From an uncultured Sphingomonadaceae bacterium (GTDB lineage Bacteria; Pseudomonadota; Alphaproteobacteria; Sphingomonadales; Sphingomonadaceae), in contig CANLQG010000001.1 of assembly GCA_947493195.1 (NCBI GenBank), positions 124,001 through 188,000 of the forward strand: DNA of 64,000 nt. Reading direction: 5' to 3'. Each line of letters starts with the position of its first letter. The first letter of the stretch is position 1. Below the pieces are notes generated by a model. It had not been told where the DNA came from and ran no database searches. It was given only the letters and a program-made list of their open reading frames with translations. Positions 8,756-17,298 of this stretch are shown here, in pieces. The position numbers and the translations under genes are program-made.

Positions 8756-9346
8756 TTAAACGAAGGCCTCCGCGCGCCGGAGAAGCTGGTAGGCCTCCAC
8801 CACGCGCTGCAGGCGGTTCTCGTAGGCACGATCTCCACCATTGCGATCGGGATGATAGCGCCGCACCAGTTCCGAATAGCGTCGGCGCAGTTCCGGCCTG
8901 TCGGCTTTCGGCCCAAGTCCCATCACGGTCAGCGCCTCCCGCTCGCGGGGTGTAAAGCGGCTGTGCTCAGCATAGCTGCGCCCCTGTGCCGCCCTGCGAA
9001 TATCCGCCGCGCGCGCACCAATGGCGTCCAGCGGATCGTGGAAGTCCGCCCAGCGCGGCATCCCGTCCATGCCCGCCGTCGGCCTGAACGCCGGGCTCTC
9101 GCTGTTCCAGCCCGCGCCAGGAGCCTGCGCTGCGTAAATTTCGTCCGCGTTCATGCCCTCGAACCAGTCGTAACCGGCATTGAATTCGCGCACGTGTTCA
9201 AGGCAGAACCAGCGCCACTGGCCTGGCCCGTCGAAGCTGTTGCCGCGTGTGCCCGGTGCACGGAATTCGCCCGCTTCGCGGCAGGTGGGGTGCTCGCACA
9301 CCCTCCCCTCGCTCTCGTATCGGCCGTGGAATCGTTGGTTACGCAT
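8756..9346 (-). CDS. J-domain (DnaJ-like) co-chaperone with Cys-rich N-terminus
   Basis: Protein of 196 aa with a C-terminal J domain containing the HPD tripeptide in RRYHPDRNGG (about residues 163-172), preceded by an N-terminal region with zinc-ligand-like CEHPTC and a later WFCLEHV segment. This architecture is the alphaproteobacterial J-domain protein usually found beside bolA and cobS. It should stimulate DnaK-type ATPase activity, possibly for a dedicated client. The start MRNQRFHGR at 9346 follows AAGGGG and replaces a longer non-homologous frame. It is divergent from bolA, 54 bases apart. The spacer carries a CCCCAATTGGGG palindrome. Confidence 0.92.
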   Translation of the reverse strand: MRNQRFHGRYESEGRVCEHPTCREAGEFRAPGTRGNSFDGPGQWRWFCLEHVREFNAGYDWFEGMNADEIYAAQAPGAGWNSESPAFRPTAGMDGMPRWADFHDPLDAIGARAADIRRAAQGRSYAEHSRFTPREREALTVMGLGPKADRPELRRRYSELVRRYHPDRNGGDRAYENRLQRVVEAYQLLRRAEAFV

Positions 9347-9385
9347 GAACGCCCCTTGATGGGGATTGCACCGCGCGATTGGAAC

Positions 9386-9397
9386 CCCCAATTGGGG
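9386..9397. promoter_or_regulatory. Perfect CCCCAATTGGGG palindrome in the J-domain/bolA divergent spacer
   Basis: A 12-base perfect palindrome lies four bases before the bolA ATG (its GGGG can serve as ribosome site) and 40 bases from the J-domain start. It could be an operator or simply a hairpin at the ribosome site. Confidence 0.35.
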
Positions 9398-9400
9398 CAC

Positions 9401-9679
9401 ATGAGCGGACCTGTTGCACAAGAAATCGAAACGCTGCTGCGCGGCGCATTGGCCCCCACCCGGCTGGAAGTCATCAACGACAGCGCCAGGCACCATGGCC
9501 ATGCCGGAGACGACGGCAGCGGCGAATCCCACTTTACCGTGATCGTCGAAAGCCCCCATTTCGAAGGCAAGAACCGCCTCGCCCGCCAGCGCATGGTGCT
9601 GGGCGCGCTGGGCGACATTCCGGGTGAACGCGTCCACGCCTTTGCCATGAAGTGTTACGCGCCGGGTGAAACCGCATGA
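9401..9679 (+). CDS. bolA: BolA family protein
   Basis: Protein of 92 aa in the BolA family, which partners monothiol glutaredoxins in iron-sulfur cluster handling and iron sensing. The class II KH-like fold is recognisable from LEVINDSARHHGH, SHFTVIVESPHFEGKNRLARQRMV and the C-terminal RVHAFAMKCYAPGE, whose His is the conserved cluster ligand. The His-rich loop (HHGHAGDDGSGESH) is longer than in E. coli BolA. The ATG at 9401 sits next to GGGG. Its stop overlaps the next gene start (ATGA), so it is translationally coupled to a glutathione S-transferase, which fits a thiol/iron-sulfur role. Divergent from the J-domain gene. Confidence 0.93.
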   Translation: MSGPVAQEIETLLRGALAPTRLEVINDSARHHGHAGDDGSGESHFTVIVESPHFEGKNRLARQRMVLGALGDIPGERVHAFAMKCYAPGETA

Positions 9680-10383
9680 GCATCGAATTGTGGTACTGGC
9701 CGCAGATCCCTGGTCGCGGCGAATTCGTGCGCCTGTTCTGCGAGGCGTTCCAGCTCGACTACACCGACATGGCGCGCGAGCAGAGCGCCGACGCGCTGGT
9801 GGAGCACATGCACTCCCTGGAAGGCATTCGCCCCTTCGCCCCGCCCTACATCGTGGAGGACGAGGTGGTGATCGGCCAGACCGCGCTGATCCTGCAATAC
9901 CTCTCCGACAAGGAAGGGCTGGGCTCGGGCGAGATGGAGATCGACCTGCAACTCTTTCAGCTGCAACTCGACATCGCGGATTTCGTGGAGGAGATTCATT
10001 CCGTCCACCACCCGGTTGCGAATGAACTCTACTACGCCGACCAGATGGAAGCCGCGTTCGAGAAGGCCGCCCATTTCCGCGGCCAGCGCATCCCGAAATA
10101 CCTCATCCACTTTGACAACGCGCTTGCCGCCAATGGCGGGCCGTTCATGTTGGGCCAGCAGCCCACACACGTCGACACCAGCCTGTTCCAGATCATGGAA
10201 GGGCTCGATTACATGTTCCCCAATTACATGAAGGAAATGCAGGGCACCTGGGTCAACCTGGAAGGCCTGCAGGGCGCTGTCCCGGAGATCGAGCCGCTGG
10301 CCGATTACCTCGCCAGCGAGCGGCGGATCGAGTTCAACGAGGACGGCATCTTCCGCCATTACGAGGAACTGGACGAGCAATAG
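9676..10383 (+). CDS. Glutathione S-transferase, alpha/sigma-like
   Basis: Protein of 235 aa with a GST N-domain opening IELWYWPQIPGRGEFVRLF, matching the Tyr-containing GRGExxR pattern of alpha/mu/sigma-type GSTs, followed by a PPYIVEDEVVIGQTALILQYL glutathione-binding stretch and a helical C-domain with HVDTSLFQIMEGL. It is longer than the bacterial beta/theta type at 7192 and differs in class, so the two are not recent duplicates. It overlaps bolA by four bases and is followed 15 bases later by the pirin gene with TAGGAG as ribosome site (the TAG is its own stop). Likely role is glutathione-dependent isomerisation or conjugation in the cytoplasm. Confidence 0.92.
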   Translation: MSIELWYWPQIPGRGEFVRLFCEAFQLDYTDMAREQSADALVEHMHSLEGIRPFAPPYIVEDEVVIGQTALILQYLSDKEGLGSGEMEIDLQLFQLQLDIADFVEEIHSVHHPVANELYYADQMEAAFEKAAHFRGQRIPKYLIHFDNALAANGGPFMLGQQPTHVDTSLFQIMEGLDYMFPNYMKEMQGTWVNLEGLQGAVPEIEPLADYLASERRIEFNEDGIFRHYEELDEQ

Positions 10384-10398
10384 GAGCGTCTCTTGGTC

Positions 10399-11301
10399 AT
10401 GAGCACAGCGACCGACAACATCGTCAAGACCGTCACCCCCGTCAGCCACGATCTTGGCGATTTCACCGTCCGGCGCGCCGTGCCGTCGAAAGAATGCCGC
10501 ATGGTCGGCCCCTTCGTGTTCGTGGACCAGTTCGGCCCGGCCCAGCTTGATCTTGGCGGCGGCATGGACGTGCGCCCCCACCCGCACATCAACCTTGCCA
10601 CGGTGACCTGGCTGTTCGAGGGCGCGATCGACCACCGCGATTCCATCGGCACTTTCTCCACCATCCATCCCGGCACCGTGAACCTGATGACGGCGGGAAC
10701 CGGCATCGTGCATTCGGAGCGCAGCCCGCTGGCGGAGCGTGAGAAAGGCCCGAGCCTCTACGGAATGCAGACCTGGCTCGCCCTGCCCGATGGCCAGGAA
10801 GAGATCGACCCGGCTTTCGAAGCTGTCAGCGACCTCCCCTGGATTGATGGCGGCGGGGCGCGCGCGCAGGTCATCATGGGCAAGCTGTGGGGCGAAGAAG
10901 CGCCCACCACCTGCCACACCGAAACGATCTATGCCGAGATATTGCTACAAGAAGGCGGCTCCGTCCCGATCGACGCCGAGGCGGACGAGCGCGCGGTGAT
11001 GCTGGTGGGCGGCGATGCCACCATCGATGGCGTGCCTTTGCAACTTTACGATCTTGTCGTGCTGAAGCCCGGCGCCGCGATGAAACTGGCCAGCCGCTAT
11101 GGCGGGCGCGCGATGCTGCTGGGCGGGGAGGCCTTTGCTACCAAGCGCCATGTGTGGTGGAACTTCGTCAGCTCCGATCGCGAGCGCATCGAACAAGCCA
11201 AGGAAGACTGGCGCGAGCGACGCTTTGCCGCCGTGCCCGGCGACGAGGCGGAATTCATCCCCCTGCCCGACGGCCAGCCGAAAACTGTCAGCTACCCGTA
11301 G
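10399..11301 (+). CDS. Pirin family protein
   Basis: Protein of 300 aa with the bicupin pirin fold. The N-terminal cupin carries the metal-binding pattern HPHINLATVTW and GTGIVHSE; the C-terminal cupin is the degenerate pirin_C domain (LLQEGGSVPIDAEADERAVMLVGG). Bacterial pirins have iron in the first cupin and some act as quercetin 2,3-dioxygenases or interact with metabolic enzymes. ATG at 10399 is preferred; a TTG at 10393 would add two residues and lies closer to the TAGGAG site, so the exact start is uncertain. Same rightward run as bolA-GST; the FKBP gene follows after 26 bases. Confidence 0.92.
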   Translation: MSTATDNIVKTVTPVSHDLGDFTVRRAVPSKECRMVGPFVFVDQFGPAQLDLGGGMDVRPHPHINLATVTWLFEGAIDHRDSIGTFSTIHPGTVNLMTAGTGIVHSERSPLAEREKGPSLYGMQTWLALPDGQEEIDPAFEAVSDLPWIDGGGARAQVIMGKLWGEEAPTTCHTETIYAEILLQEGGSVPIDAEADERAVMLVGGDATIDGVPLQLYDLVVLKPGAAMKLASRYGGRAMLLGGEAFATKRHVWWNFVSSDRERIEQAKEDWRERRFAAVPGDEAEFIPLPDGQPKTVSYP

Positions 11302-11327
11302 GCGATTTTGCTGCTAGAAGCGCGGCC

Positions 11328-11828
11328 ATGAAGACAGCACTCTACACCCTCGCCGCCGCCATCGTTTTCACCACCGCTGCCATCGCGCAAGACCGGATGG
11401 AGCCTGCACCGGGCGAACCGGGCAGCATTGAATGGCACAACACCCAGCAGGCCGCTCTGCACTCACGCACAAGCGCGGACGGCTGGGCCACCTTGGACGG
11501 CGGCATCAAGTTTCGCCGCGTGGCGGGCGACGGCAGCGGCCCCGCTCCCACGGTGCAGGACCAGATCACCATCCACTACACCGGCAGCTTCATCGATGGC
11601 GAGGTGTTCGACAGTTCGGTGGAACGCGGCGAGCCGGCGACTTTCCCGCTATCCGGCCTGATCCGGGGCTGGCAGGTCGCCATCCCGTACATGGGCGTGG
11701 GCGACACGGCAGAGATCGCCATTCCCGCCACCTCGGCTTACGGCGTTCAGGGTCGCGGCCCGATACCGGGTGGCGCGACGCTGCTGTTCACCATCGAATT
11801 GCTCGGCATTCCCAGCAAGGGGGTGTGA
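11328..11828 (+). CDS. Secreted FKBP-type peptidyl-prolyl cis-trans isomerase
   Basis: Protein of 166 aa. Residues 1-20 are a signal peptide (MKTALYTLAAAIVFTTAAIA-Q), so the enzyme acts in the periplasm. The FKBP domain spans about 60-160, with the characteristic DQITIHYTGSFIDGEVFDSSVERGEPATFPLS, LIRGWQVAIPYMGVGDTAEIAIPA and YGVQGRGPIPGGATLLFTIELL blocks. Aromatic and Asp residues of the FKBP active pocket are present. It catalyses proline isomerisation during folding of exported proteins. It is followed almost directly (one base) by the hydrolase gene; both share the bolA-GST-pirin direction. Confidence 0.94.
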   Translation: MKTALYTLAAAIVFTTAAIAQDRMEPAPGEPGSIEWHNTQQAALHSRTSADGWATLDGGIKFRRVAGDGSGPAPTVQDQITIHYTGSFIDGEVFDSSVERGEPATFPLSGLIRGWQVAIPYMGVGDTAEIAIPATSAYGVQGRGPIPGGATLLFTIELLGIPSKGV

Positions 11829-11829
11829 C

Positions 11830-12729
<900 letters not shown>

Positions 12730-12731
12730 AC

Positions 12732-13811
12732 TTACCCGTTCCAGTCCACCCATTCGCCGTGCGGATGGGCCTGTGCCAGCATAGTCCATTCGTCCGCGCC
12801 GCCCGGCCAGTATCGCACGGTCAACTCGTGTCTGAAGGTCTCGCGGTTGGTCTCCAGCTGGATCCACGCCAGCGGCTTCTCGGACGTTGCCTGGTCCCCC
12901 GCGGTCTCGATGGCCGCAGTTATCGCGTCGGCTGTCGGCTGGGGCAGGTACTGCCACATGATCGTGTGGAAAAACACGCGGGTGACGCGGTCTTCCTGCG
13001 GCCGGGCGAGCCGCGTGGCAACGAACTCTGCAGCATCCATCCGCAGCACCTCCGGCGGCATGCGCCTGGCCATGGCGATGACTGCATCCATGCGCGCCAT
13101 GCGATCATGCGCATCTGCCCAGATGTAGGCGCGCAGCCGCTCGGCCTGTCTTTCATCGGTGAGGTCGACGGGCGCAATGTCGCATCCGGTGGCCTCGACA
13201 ATTTCAACCGTTCCCGGCGGTGGAGCATCGCCGCGCCATTCCGGCTCGATCCGGACAGAGGACAGGCCGGGCCCGGCAGTCGTACCGCCAAGGTCGAACG
13301 CGAAGCGCGCCATCATGGTGTTGATCCCGGCGCTCGCTCCGATTTCGTTCAGTTCGAACCGCGGCCCCAGTTTCGCCGACAGCCAAAGCAGCGCGCCCAT
13401 CACGCTGGCGGACCGTCCGGCCTCGTTCGTCTGCGGAGGACCATCGAACCACGGCAACAGGCGGTGGTCAAAGGTGCGTGCCGCGTCGCACACGATGGCA
13501 TCGACCTGGGCCTGGTCGGTAATCAGGCCCTGGAACACCGGTTCGAGGCGCGGCTCCTCGCCCGAGAGGCTGAGGCTGTGCAGTCCGCCGACCACGCGCA
13601 GGGCCAGCGCATCCTCGATCCCGCGTCCAGCCCATTGGGCAAGGCGGCGCCCGCTGGCGGTGTCGGTTTCCATCAGAGCAAGCAGGCTGCGTATCACGCG
13701 GGCGGTGATCGGCGCATTCGAACGCTCGCAATAGCTGGCATGCCACTCCAGCGCCTGCGGCACGCTTTCGATTTCCATCGCCATCGTTTCATCGCCATCT
13801 GCCATTCGCAT
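12732..13811 (-). CDS. DUF2332 family protein
   Basis: Protein of 359 aa of the DUF2332 family, widespread in Actinobacteria and Proteobacteria with no settled function. Family hallmarks include the N-terminal [20 protein letters not shown], a central GASAGIN (glycine-rich, reminiscent of a methyltransferase-like nucleotide loop) and the C-terminal [11 protein letters not shown] and ARPQEDRV segments. No signal peptide or membrane helix. The start at 13811 (MRMADGDE) follows AAAAGGG; a second ATG at 13802 is possible. It is divergent from hisG with only 36 bases between the start codons, so the two promoters must overlap or lie inside coding sequence. Confidence 0.87.
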   Translation of the reverse strand: MRMADGDETMAMEIESVPQALEWHASYCERSNAPITARVIRSLLALMETDTASGRRLAQWAGRGIEDALALRVVGGLHSLSLSGEEPRLEPVFQGLITDQAQVDAIVCDAARTFDHRLLPWFDGPPQTNEAGRSASVMGALLWLSAKLGPRFELNEIGASAGINTMMARFAFDLGGTTAGPGLSSVRIEPEWRGDAPPPGTVEIVEATGCDIAPVDLTDERQAERLRAYIWADAHDRMARMDAVIAMARRMPPEVLRMDAAEFVATRLARPQEDRVTRVFFHTIMWQYLPQPTADAITAAIETAGDQATSEKPLAWIQLETNRETFRHELTVRYWPGGADEWTMLAQAHPHGEWVDWNG

Positions 13812-13847
13812 TGCCCTTTTCGCCTCGTGCCCCTAAATCGCGCGGCC

Positions 13848-14528
13848 ATGACCGAGAGTTCCGACCAAAACCGCTTTGGGCCGCTGATATTTGCCCTGCC
13901 CAAGGGCCGCATCCTGGACGAAGCCCTGCCCGTGATGGCGGAGGCCGGCGTCGTGCCGGAAAGCGCGTTTCACGACAAGCTGGATCGCTCGCTCAGTTTT
14001 GCCGACGAAACCGGCGCCATGCGCATCCTGCGCGTGCGTGCCTTCGATGTCGCCACGTTCGTCGCTTTCGGCGCCGCACAGGTGGGCATCGTGGGCTCCG
14101 ACGTGATCGAGGAATTCGACTATTCGGAGCTTTACGCCCCGGTCGATCTCGGCATCGGTGCCTGCCGGTTGTCGATTGCCGAGCCAAAGGAGCCGGTGGA
14201 TTACAAGTACGGCAAGGCCAGCCACCTGCGCGTGGCAACCAAGTATCCCAACATCACCAGCCGCTATTTCGAGGCAAAGGGCATCCAGGCCGAATGCATC
14301 AAGCTGAACGGCGCGATGGAACTGGCCCCCTCGTGCGGGCTTGCCGGACGGATCGTGGACCTCGTTTCCACCGGCGGTACGCTGAAGTCGAACGGCCTGG
14401 TCGAGAAGGATACCATCATGCAGGTCAGCGCCCGCCTGATCGTGAACCGCGCCGCGATGAAAACCGATCCGCGCGTTTCTGCACTGGTTGAGCGCTTTCG
14501 CGAGCGTACCGAAAGGAAGGCCGCCTGA
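13848..14528 (+). CDS. hisG: ATP phosphoribosyltransferase, short form
   Basis: First enzyme of histidine biosynthesis, joining ATP and PRPP. At 226 aa it is the short HisG that lacks the C-terminal regulatory domain and normally requires HisZ. Recognisable blocks are [16 protein letters not shown] near the N-terminus, [11 protein letters not shown], and the PRPP-binding [14 protein letters not shown]. No hisZ is in the window. The stop overlaps the hisD start (TGATG), so the two are translationally coupled at the head of hisG-hisD-nusB-thiL. The upstream spacer from the divergent DUF2332 gene is only 36 bases. Confidence 0.96.
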   Translation: MTESSDQNRFGPLIFALPKGRILDEALPVMAEAGVVPESAFHDKLDRSLSFADETGAMRILRVRAFDVATFVAFGAAQVGIVGSDVIEEFDYSELYAPVDLGIGACRLSIAEPKEPVDYKYGKASHLRVATKYPNITSRYFEAKGIQAECIKLNGAMELAPSCGLAGRIVDLVSTGGTLKSNGLVEKDTIMQVSARLIVNRAAMKTDPRVSALVERFRERTERKAA

Positions 14529-15820
14529 TGCGCCGCCTGAACGCCAATTCCGAGGATTTTGCGAAGCAGTTCACCCGCATCGTGAACGACCGGCGCGAAA
14601 GCGACGAGAATGTCGCGACCGATGTGCGCGCGATCATCCAGCAGGTTCGCCAGAAGGGCGACGATGCGCTGGTCGATCTTTCCATGCGCTATGACAAGCA
14701 CGCGCTGACGGCCGACCTTTCCAGCTGGCGCATCGGCAAGGACCAGTGCAGGGCCGCTTTCGACATGCTGATGCCCGATGTGCGCCAGGCGCTGGTGATG
14801 GCGGCGGAGCGTATCCGGGCTTATCACGAAGGCCAGCTTCCGCAGAACCGCGACTATCGCGACGAGAAGAACGTGCGTCTTGGTGCGCGGTGGAGCGCGG
14901 TGGAAGCCGCCGGCCTCTACGTGCCCGGTGGCCGTGCGGCCTATCCTTCCAGCCTCTTGATGAACGCCATCCCCGCCAAAGTGGCGGGTGTCGAACGCCT
15001 TGTCGTTACCACGCCTACTCCGCGCGGGCAGATGAACGACCTGGTGCTGGCCGCCGCGCATATTTGCGGCGTTGACGAGGTGTGGCGCGTTGGCGGGGCG
15101 CAGGCGATCGCCGCGCTTGCCTTTGGCACGCAGCGTATCCAGCCGGTCGATGTGATCGTCGGCCCCGGCAACGCCTGGGTGGCCGAGGCCAAGCGGCAGC
15201 TTTACGGCGTTGTCGGCATAGACATGGTCGCAGGCCCAAGCGAGATCCTGGTGATCGCCGACGAGAAGAACGATCCCGACTGGATCGCCGCAGACCTGCT
15301 CAGCCAGGCCGAGCACGATCCCTCCAGCCAGTCCATCCTCATCACCGACGATGAAGGCTATGCAGCAGCCGTGGAAGACGCGGTGGACGTGCTGCTTGCC
15401 CAGATCGACACCAAGGGCGTGGCCCGGCAAAGCTGGGAAACGCACGGCGTCGTGATCGTGGTGGATAGCCTGCTGGAAGATGCGCCCGCCCTTGCAGACC
15501 GCCTTGCCGCCGAACACGTGCAGATCGCCACCGATGATCCCGAGGCGATCTTCGACAGGATTCGCCACGCGGGAAGTGTTTTTCTTGGCCGCCACACGCC
15601 AGAGGCCATTGGCGACTACGTTGCCGGGCCGAACCACGTGCTTCCCACCGGGCGCCGGGCGCGCTTTTCCAGCGGGCTTTCGGTGCTCGATTTTATGAAA
15701 CGAACCAGCTTTATCGCGCTGGACGAAAAGGCGCTTGGCGAGCTTGGCCCTGCCGCCGTTACCCTGGCCGAGATCGAAGGCCTCCCCGCCCACGCCGCCA
15801 GCGTAAAGGTCAGACTGTAA
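14528..15820 (+). CDS. hisD: Histidinol dehydrogenase
   Basis: NAD-dependent zinc enzyme catalysing the last two oxidations from histidinol to histidine. The 430 aa match the family. Visible signatures are the GLYVPGGRAAYPSSLLMNAIPAKVAG nucleotide-binding block, the VDVIVGPGNAWVAEAKRQLYG region, and the zinc/active-site segments DMVAGPSEILVIAD, SQAEHDPSSQS and GPNHVLPTGRRARFSSGLSVLDF. All appear intact. Start overlaps the hisG stop; its own TAA overlaps the nusB ATG (TAATG), giving continuous translational coupling along the operon. Confidence 0.97.
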   Translation: MRRLNANSEDFAKQFTRIVNDRRESDENVATDVRAIIQQVRQKGDDALVDLSMRYDKHALTADLSSWRIGKDQCRAAFDMLMPDVRQALVMAAERIRAYHEGQLPQNRDYRDEKNVRLGARWSAVEAAGLYVPGGRAAYPSSLLMNAIPAKVAGVERLVVTTPTPRGQMNDLVLAAAHICGVDEVWRVGGAQAIAALAFGTQRIQPVDVIVGPGNAWVAEAKRQLYGVVGIDMVAGPSEILVIADEKNDPDWIAADLLSQAEHDPSSQSILITDDEGYAAAVEDAVDVLLAQIDTKGVARQSWETHGVVIVVDSLLEDAPALADRLAAEHVQIATDDPEAIFDRIRHAGSVFLGRHTPEAIGDYVAGPNHVLPTGRRARFSSGLSVLDFMKRTSFIALDEKALGELGPAAVTLAEIEGLPAHAASVKVRL

Positions 15821-16272
15821 TGAACACTCCCGCGCGCTCCCGCGCCCGCTCCGCCTCCCGCCTTGCCGCCGTGCAGGCACTCTACCAGCGCCACATGGAA
15901 AAGACGCCGACCGCGCGGCTGCTCAACGAATTCCACCAGCACCGCCTCGGTGCGGAAATCGAGGACGAGCAGTACGAGGAGGCCGAGGTCGACTTCTTCG
16001 ATGATATCGTGTCGGGTGTAATTGCGAGGGACGAGGAGATCAACGCGGCGCTGACGGCAAAGCTGGCGGAGGGCTGGACCCTTGCCCGGCTGGACAAGAC
16101 CATGCTGCAGATCCTGCGCTGCGGCACCTATGAACTGATGGCCCGGCAGGATGTGCCAAAGGCCACCGCGATCAGCGAATACGTGGACGTTGCCCACGCT
16201 TTCTTCGACGAGCGCGAGGCGAAATTCGTAAACGGCATTCTCGATGCCGTGGCGAAAGAGGTGCGGAACTGA
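15820..16272 (+). CDS. nusB: Transcription antitermination factor NusB
   Basis: RNA-binding antitermination factor that pairs with NusE/S10 on rRNA boxA. At 150 aa it has the all-helical NusB fold, opening RSASRLAAVQALYQRHME and closing with the conserved ATAISEYVDVAHAFFDEREAKFVNGILDAVAKE. Its start overlaps the hisD stop and the thiL gene follows after 23 bases with a GGGAGG ribosome site. Placement of nusB beside thiL is common across bacteria; its linkage to hisGD is typical of sphingomonads. Confidence 0.96.
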   Translation: MNTPARSRARSASRLAAVQALYQRHMEKTPTARLLNEFHQHRLGAEIEDEQYEEAEVDFFDDIVSGVIARDEEINAALTAKLAEGWTLARLDKTMLQILRCGTYELMARQDVPKATAISEYVDVAHAFFDEREAKFVNGILDAVAKEVRN

Positions 16273-16295
16273 AGTAGGTTCGCAGGGAGGCTGGT

Positions 16296-17165
16296 GTGAA
16301 CGAAGCCGAATTCATCGCCGCACTGCGCCGCCTGTCGCTACACCCTGCTGCGCGCGACCTGCGCGATGATGCCGCCGTGCTGGAAATCGGCGGGGAAACC
16401 CTGGTCCTGACACAGGATACCATGGTCGAGGGTATCCATTACCTGCCCGGTCAGGACATGGCCGATGTCGCCTGGAAACTGGTCGCGAGCAACCTGTCGG
16501 ACCTCGCCGCCAAGGGCGCGCATCCTGTTGGTGTGCTGCTCAGCTATTCGCTGGGCGATGGCACCGAGGCGTTCGTCGCCGGGCTGGAGGACGTGCTGGC
16601 GCATTACGGCGTCGGCCTCCTTGGCGGGGATACCGTAGGCGCCAACGGCCCGCGCACGCTCAGCCTCACGGCCCTTGGCCGTGCCTCGCACACGCCGGTG
16701 CCCAGCCGCGCAGGCGCGCAGGTTGGCGATGGGCTTTACGTTACCGGCACCCTGGGCGAAGCGATGCTAGGCTTCGAAGCCTTGCGCGACGGCACGGGCG
16801 GCGATGCTGCGGCCTATGCCCGGCCCATGGCCCGTGTGGCGGAGGGGGCGCTGCTTGCCCCGGATGTCACCGCGATGATGGATGTATCCGACGGTCTGCT
16901 GCTCGATGCCTTCCGCATGGCGAAGACGAGCGAAGTGAGCCTTTCCATCGAGACCGCCACCTGCCCCGTTGCCGATCCTGCACGGCGGATGGAGTGCCTC
17001 ACCTGGGGCGACGATTACGAGTTGCTCTTCGTACTGCCCGCGGGCGCTCGACTGCCGGTAAGGGCGACACGCATCGGCACCGTGGAGCCTCGCGGGTTCG
17101 CGCCGCTTTTCGTAGATGGGGAACCAGTCACCAACCCGCAGGGCCTGGGTTACAGCCACCGGTAG
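16296..17165 (+). CDS. thiL: Thiamine-monophosphate kinase
   Basis: ATP-dependent enzyme that phosphorylates thiamine monophosphate to the cofactor thiamine diphosphate. The 289 aa protein shows RDLRDDAAVLEIGGETLVLTQDTMVEGIHY (metal-binding Asp cluster), NLSDLAAKGAHPVGVLLS, GLLGGDTV and MMDVSDGLLLDAFRMA, all standard for ThiL/PurM-fold kinases. The start is a GTG (GTGAACGAAGCC) placed six bases after GGGAGG; no ATG fits. It ends the his-nus-thi run; hppA follows 133 bases later with its own likely promoter. Confidence 0.95.
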   Translation: MNEAEFIAALRRLSLHPAARDLRDDAAVLEIGGETLVLTQDTMVEGIHYLPGQDMADVAWKLVASNLSDLAAKGAHPVGVLLSYSLGDGTEAFVAGLEDVLAHYGVGLLGGDTVGANGPRTLSLTALGRASHTPVPSRAGAQVGDGLYVTGTLGEAMLGFEALRDGTGGDAAAYARPMARVAEGALLAPDVTAMMDVSDGLLLDAFRMAKTSEVSLSIETATCPVADPARRMECLTWGDDYELLFVLPAGARLPVRATRIGTVEPRGFAPLFVDGEPVTNPQGLGYSHR

Positions 17166-17298
17166 TGCCCTTATTGCCCTGGCGCGGGGAAAATGCGCAA
17201 TGGCGCTTGTTAAAGCCCCCCGTTGTGTTAGCCCTGTACACATGCGGACCCGGCATAACCGGGCCGTTTTCATTTTGGGAAGAGGGGAATAGCAGGTC

